Shown here piece by piece: positions 60,335 through 64,000 of a stretch of 64,000 bases of DNA. The translations under genes and the position numbers were made by a program. Origin of the DNA: Voacanga thouarsii (lineage: Eukaryota > Streptophyta > Magnoliopsida > Gentianales > Apocynaceae); contig JANUWF010001683.1 of the NCBI GenBank assembly GCA_026120185.1, positions 3,418,001 to 3,482,000 of the forward strand, given 5' to 3'. Below the pieces are notes generated by a model. The model saw only the letters and a program-made list of their open reading frames with translations. It ran no database searches and was not told the DNA's origin. Position 1 is the stretch's first letter. Each line of letters starts with the position of its first letter.

Positions 60335-60762
60335 TAACTAACCATGTGGCATAAGTCTTCTTTATGCAGGATTTGTGAAGATAGAGGTTTTGGAAATAGA
60401 TTTTGGCATCCAAAATGCACCATCCTCTGATTTGGACGTAGAATTAGAATCTAAATTCTTCATCCAAAATGCATTTCAGGAAAACACTCTTTTGGATGAT
60501 AATTTCGGATTGGGTCTTGTTCCAAAATCTATCTTTAATATTTATCTTATTCTGAATTTTGAATTTCCAAAAATTGGTTTGCGCAATTTTCTAAACTTCT
60601 CTGAAAAACTTATGTTTTCAAAGCACTTTATTTCACATTACTCAAGACATTAAAAGTAATATGAGTATTTTCTTTCAAAACCCTCATAACCGCCTTTTCT
60701 AAAATCATCCGTGTTCTTCCTCTTCAAAAACTGAAAGCCTAGAAAAAGCTTTAATCTTTCAG

Positions 60763-62298
60763 ATGGCAAAGACTAAATCTTCCATTGCAAAACCAAAGAA
60801 AGGGCAAAAATCATCCCCAAAGATAAAGGAAAGGGTTTTAGGTTCATGCAAAGTAGCAGAGAAAGAAACCTCTCCTCAACCAAACTTCTACGCATCCTAC
60901 TATCATTCATCTGAGTCATCTGCAGAGCAAGTGTGTCCTAAAAATCAGGTACCTCGCTTCCTTTATTCTAAATATAAGACTGAGTACAATGACTAGGTGT
61001 TGAGAAATCGGACTGTTATCTGTGGTTATCGTGTTAACCATTCTGCTTTTCTAATTCTGTCAAATATTCTGGACATGTTTGATCACATTGGGTGGGGCAG
61101 TTTACTATTTGTTGATGAGAAAATATACACCCCTCTAGTCTGGGAATTTTATGCTAACTTAAGGAAAGGGAGACTGGAAAAAACTGAGGGTGATTTTATG
61201 ATTCGCTGGTATGTGCCAAGAATGAAAGGCAGAGATATAGAATTTGATCATAGACTGTTCAATAGGATTTGTGATGTAAGAGATGCTGGATTTCAATACT
61301 TTAAGCTAAAAAAATTTCCTGAGGGAAATGACATTTTTTATTTGAAAATTTTTGAGAAACTATTCACTGGTGGGAAGAATTTTGGAAATTCTAGAAATAA
61401 GAGTTCAAAATGGCTAAATGGTGTTGGTAGAATTCTGCATCACATGGTGTCGACCATAATAGTACATAGCTACGGGCATAAGACTTCTATAAGTATTCTG
61501 CAGATGGTGATTATGTTAGCTCTAGCTGAGGGAAGGTAAATTAACTTTGGGTTTCTGGCAACTAAATTGATGTTGCAGTCTAGAAACATGTCAGGTAAAG
61601 CTCTACCATTTGGAAATGTGCTGGCCAAAGTTTTTAGATTTTTTAAAGTTAATTTAAATTTTGCTCCTTGTGATCCATCTAAAACAAATGTTTACAGTTT
61701 TGATTCCTTTGAAAGGATAAGATATGTAAGGGAAAATAATACATGGAAATTATTGAGAGAGACTGCAGGGAAAGAACGAGAAAATTTGATGAAGATTAAA
61801 GAGGAAGGGAAGTTTGTTCCGTGTACAGGAACAAAGAGGAAAATTGATGAAGTTCTTCAGGCAGAATCTTCTGCCAAAGGAAAAGATCCAGACACAGGCA
61901 TATCTGAAAGAATCTTGGGAGCAATCAGTTCTTTAGCTGAGAAATTGGACCTTCTTAGCTCAGAAATTTAAAGCCTTGGAAATAGAATTTCTGCTGTTGA
62001 AAAATCTGCTAATCCTACTGCTCCAATATCTTCCCCTCCAATTTATACTCATGAAAGAGATGAACCCGTCTTAGAAGAAAAATCTGAGATGCCTACTGAA
62101 GAAAAGGATCCTTCTCCTGAACCATCTCCACAATCATATCCCATGAAAGAAACAGTGGTTCCTCCTACTTCTCCTAAGCCCAAATCTTCTGGAAAAAGAC
62201 AGAAACATGTTGTGGTGAAGAGAAAATCAAACAGAATTGCAAGTCAACATTCCAAGAAGGGTGTTGGGTCAAAGGCTGAAACGATAAATATCTCCTAG
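60763..62298 (+). pseudogene. SIRE 'envelope-like' ORF (element M), one frame with three stops
   Basis: One reading frame of 512 codons starts at ATG 60763 and is broken only by TAG 60994-60996, TAA 61537-61539 and TAA 61969-61971. The N-terminus is Lys/Ser-rich (MAKTKSSIAKPKKGQKSS). The core (about residues 70-260) has RFLYSKYKTEYND, GWGSLLFVDEKIYTPLVWEF, WYVPRMKGRDIEFD and resembles, from memory, the plant 'putative transposon protein' domain found in retroelement ORFs. A Pro/Ser/Glu-rich segment follows, then a basic end with KRQKHVVVKRKSNR. No N-terminal signal peptide and no clear transmembrane helix are visible. In SIRE elements this position is called env-like; the features here suggest a nuclear or nucleic-acid-associated protein instead. 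Role unknown. Confidence 0.7.
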
Positions 62299-63610
62299 GC
62301 AGCATTGTTGGGCAGCATAATTTTCTGATAATCTCAAAATAATTTCCTTTCTGCACAATTGAACAATTTACTTTTTTTGTCTTTTTAATTATTCCTTGAG
62401 ATAATTACTGCTGGATAGTTGTTTATTTCCAAGCTTTTTCCTATATTATGCATATTATCTATTTAGTTATGTTCTACTCTCTTTCGATATGCTTGTTTTT
62501 TATTGATGACAAAGAGGGAGAAAAATTTATGTTCTGCATGAACTAATATATGGTATGACTGCATATGTTGGCATGACTGTATATGTTCTGTATATGGAGA
62601 AAATTGATATGTGGTATGACTGCATATGTTATGGTTGCATGACTATGTTCTGTATATGGGGAAAAAGTTGAACTGATGGCAGTTGAATTGATGAACATGC
62701 ATGTGATCTGATTTATGAATTGTTATAAAAACTAATATGCTTATGAAATGTTTTGGGAACTGTTATGAAAACTGATATGATTTATGAAATCTAATTTGAT
62801 GCACTATTGTGGGGGAGGAAAAGACTGTTGCGAAGGAGAAAAATATAAATCGTTATCTAATATCATGAAACTGCATGAACTGTTATGACTAATAACTGCA
62901 TGAATTGTTACTGATTTGAACTGCATGAACCGCTACTAATATGAACAAGTTATGCACTGAAATTAAATATGAACTGTTATGAGAAGAACTAATATGATTT
63001 GATCTAAAACTGGTTGATTTACTGTATATGTTCACTGAAAATCTTCTGAACTTCTGGTTATGACACTCAGTTTACGATCACTTAATTAAAAAAAAAAACA
63101 TTTTCTGTATGTCAAATGTATCTTTGAGACTAGATTCTGTGATTGATTCTTGTGCATTGAGTCAGGGGGAGTTTTGGACTTAGATATTTCTAATCCAAAC
63201 AAATGTTCTTATAGGAAGTATTATTAAATTGAAAATATTTTTTAGGGACATCCAAAAATCCTGATCCAAAATGAATTTCTAAAAAGACTTATTTTATACT
63301 TTCTTCCAAAACAATTTTGGACACACTTTTTGGATGTACAGATCATGATTTCTGCTTTTCCTTTTTATGTTAAAAATGTTCATATAAGCAAATATTTAGA
63401 GGGAGTATTTTTATCATATGTCTTATCTGCTAATCGTTTTGAATATTTATATAGAGATATGAAAGGCTTTAGGCTCATTGAGATATGTTTACAAGCTGAT
63501 GTTCATAAGCTCTCTATGTGACCTACACTATGAGATTGCATTTATTTGCACCTCTTTAATTCAACATGTTCACTCATTACATAGCTTTCATTTTATGTTT
63601 GTCATCACTC
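62299..63610 (+). other. element M 3' non-coding region
   Basis: No gene seen. A 2 x 60-bp tandem lies at about 62550-62665 (TGGTATGACTGCATATGTT...TTCTGTATATGG), followed by repeated GAACTGTTATGA/ACTGATATGA words to about 63010. ATCCAAAA-type words near 63250-63340 recur in the LTR (54290-54400). Confidence 0.75.
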
Positions 63611-63624
63611 AAAAAGGGGGAGAT
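63611..63624 (+). other. polypurine tract, element M
   Basis: AAAAAGGGGGAGAT directly precedes TGTTAGCCCC at 63625. This is the typical PPT of SIRE elements. Confidence 0.93.
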
Positions 63625-64000
63625 TGTTAGCCCCAAGGGCTTTCTTCTATATTTTGACTTATGACAAACATTGATATGAACTAACTTGTTAATCTATTGT
63701 GATAGGACATGTTTGACCTTTATCCCTCTAAGGCATTCAGGTAAGATTATTTGGCAACTCTTTCGTCATTGAATTTAAGAAAAGAAGATCAAAAAAGAAG
63801 AATGAAGTGTATGGAGTTACATATCAAGAAGTCCCTTTTGAAGAATGTAAGACTAAGAATTGTTATTAAGGTATATCTATTAATTCCTATGTTTCTTTAT
63901 CTCTTGATTCATTTGACTTTACCTTGGAACACCAAAGGAGATTTCAAAGTTTTTGAAAATCTCAGAATTTTGGATTGAACAGTTTGAATCCAAAAAGTTC
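63625..64000 (+). repeat. 3' LTR of element M, cut by window end
   Basis: Aligns base by base with 53909-54283. It keeps the intact TGTTAG start. The remaining ~1.06 kb should follow outside the window. Confidence 0.93.

Overview
The window is repeat DNA from a seed-plant nuclear genome, most likely a dicot judging by the AT-rich composition and the element families. I found no intact host gene, rRNA or genuine tRNA gene. Nearly all of the 64 kb is LTR retrotransposon sequence nested inside other retrotransposons, plus one CACTA-type DNA transposon end. Every coding region is decayed: frameshifts, in-frame stops and mutated catalytic residues. Family names come from recognisable protein motifs (CCHC zinc knuckles, D-S-G protease, integrase, YVDD/YIDD reverse transcriptase, ADIFTK RNase H end) and from LTR termini, primer-binding sites (PBS) and polypurine tracts (PPT) read by eye. 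No database search was run.

Left block (1-26.4 kb). The oldest layer is a minus-strand Ty1/copia element of Angela/TAR type (pol 15391-18300, leader, PBS 19807-19819, LTR to 26254). Its LTR has copia internal sequence on both sides, so it is a recombinant tandem. A Ty3/gypsy element (Tekay/Del chromovirus-like; pol end 9406-11750, 3' LTR 11763-15390) sits in its RNase H. That gypsy element was hit by a solo LTR (9682-11645, perfect 5-bp target duplication) and by a minus gypsy LTR (6526-9405). The latter was hit in turn by another minus gypsy element (LTR 2235-6525, leader ORF, gag, protease). A 4.26-kb solo gypsy LTR (20486-24748) splits the copia LTR.

Right block (26.4-64 kb). A CACTA-like terminus at 26407 opens a deep nest: CACTA > LTR fragment (29496-29647) > gypsy element (5' LTR 29648-33966, leader ORF, gag-pol to 36951) > LTR (36952-37999) > Angela-like copia (5' LTR 38000-39721). 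The last holds three further insertions: a young 5.6-kb copia element with short LTRs (40894-46481), a truncated 4-kb gypsy LTR (47890-51856), and a SIRE-type copia element with an envelope-like ORF (53909 to the window end). None of these outer elements is closed by position 64000.

Most interesting signals. (1) All six long gypsy LTRs carry, about 250-300 bp from their start, a tRNA-like module with near-canonical A-box/T-loop spacing, which recalls the 5S rRNA module of Cassandra elements. (2) Both gypsy elements with a visible leader carry an acidic ORF before gag with repeated SUMO-interaction-like motifs. (3) The SIRE 'envelope-like' ORF keeps one frame for 512 codons and has basic nuclear-signal-like ends rather than membrane features. 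(4) Strong inverted repeats occur in copia leaders and one gypsy LTR. (5) A young copia element has nearly identical LTRs but a heavily broken coding region, suggesting mobilisation in trans.
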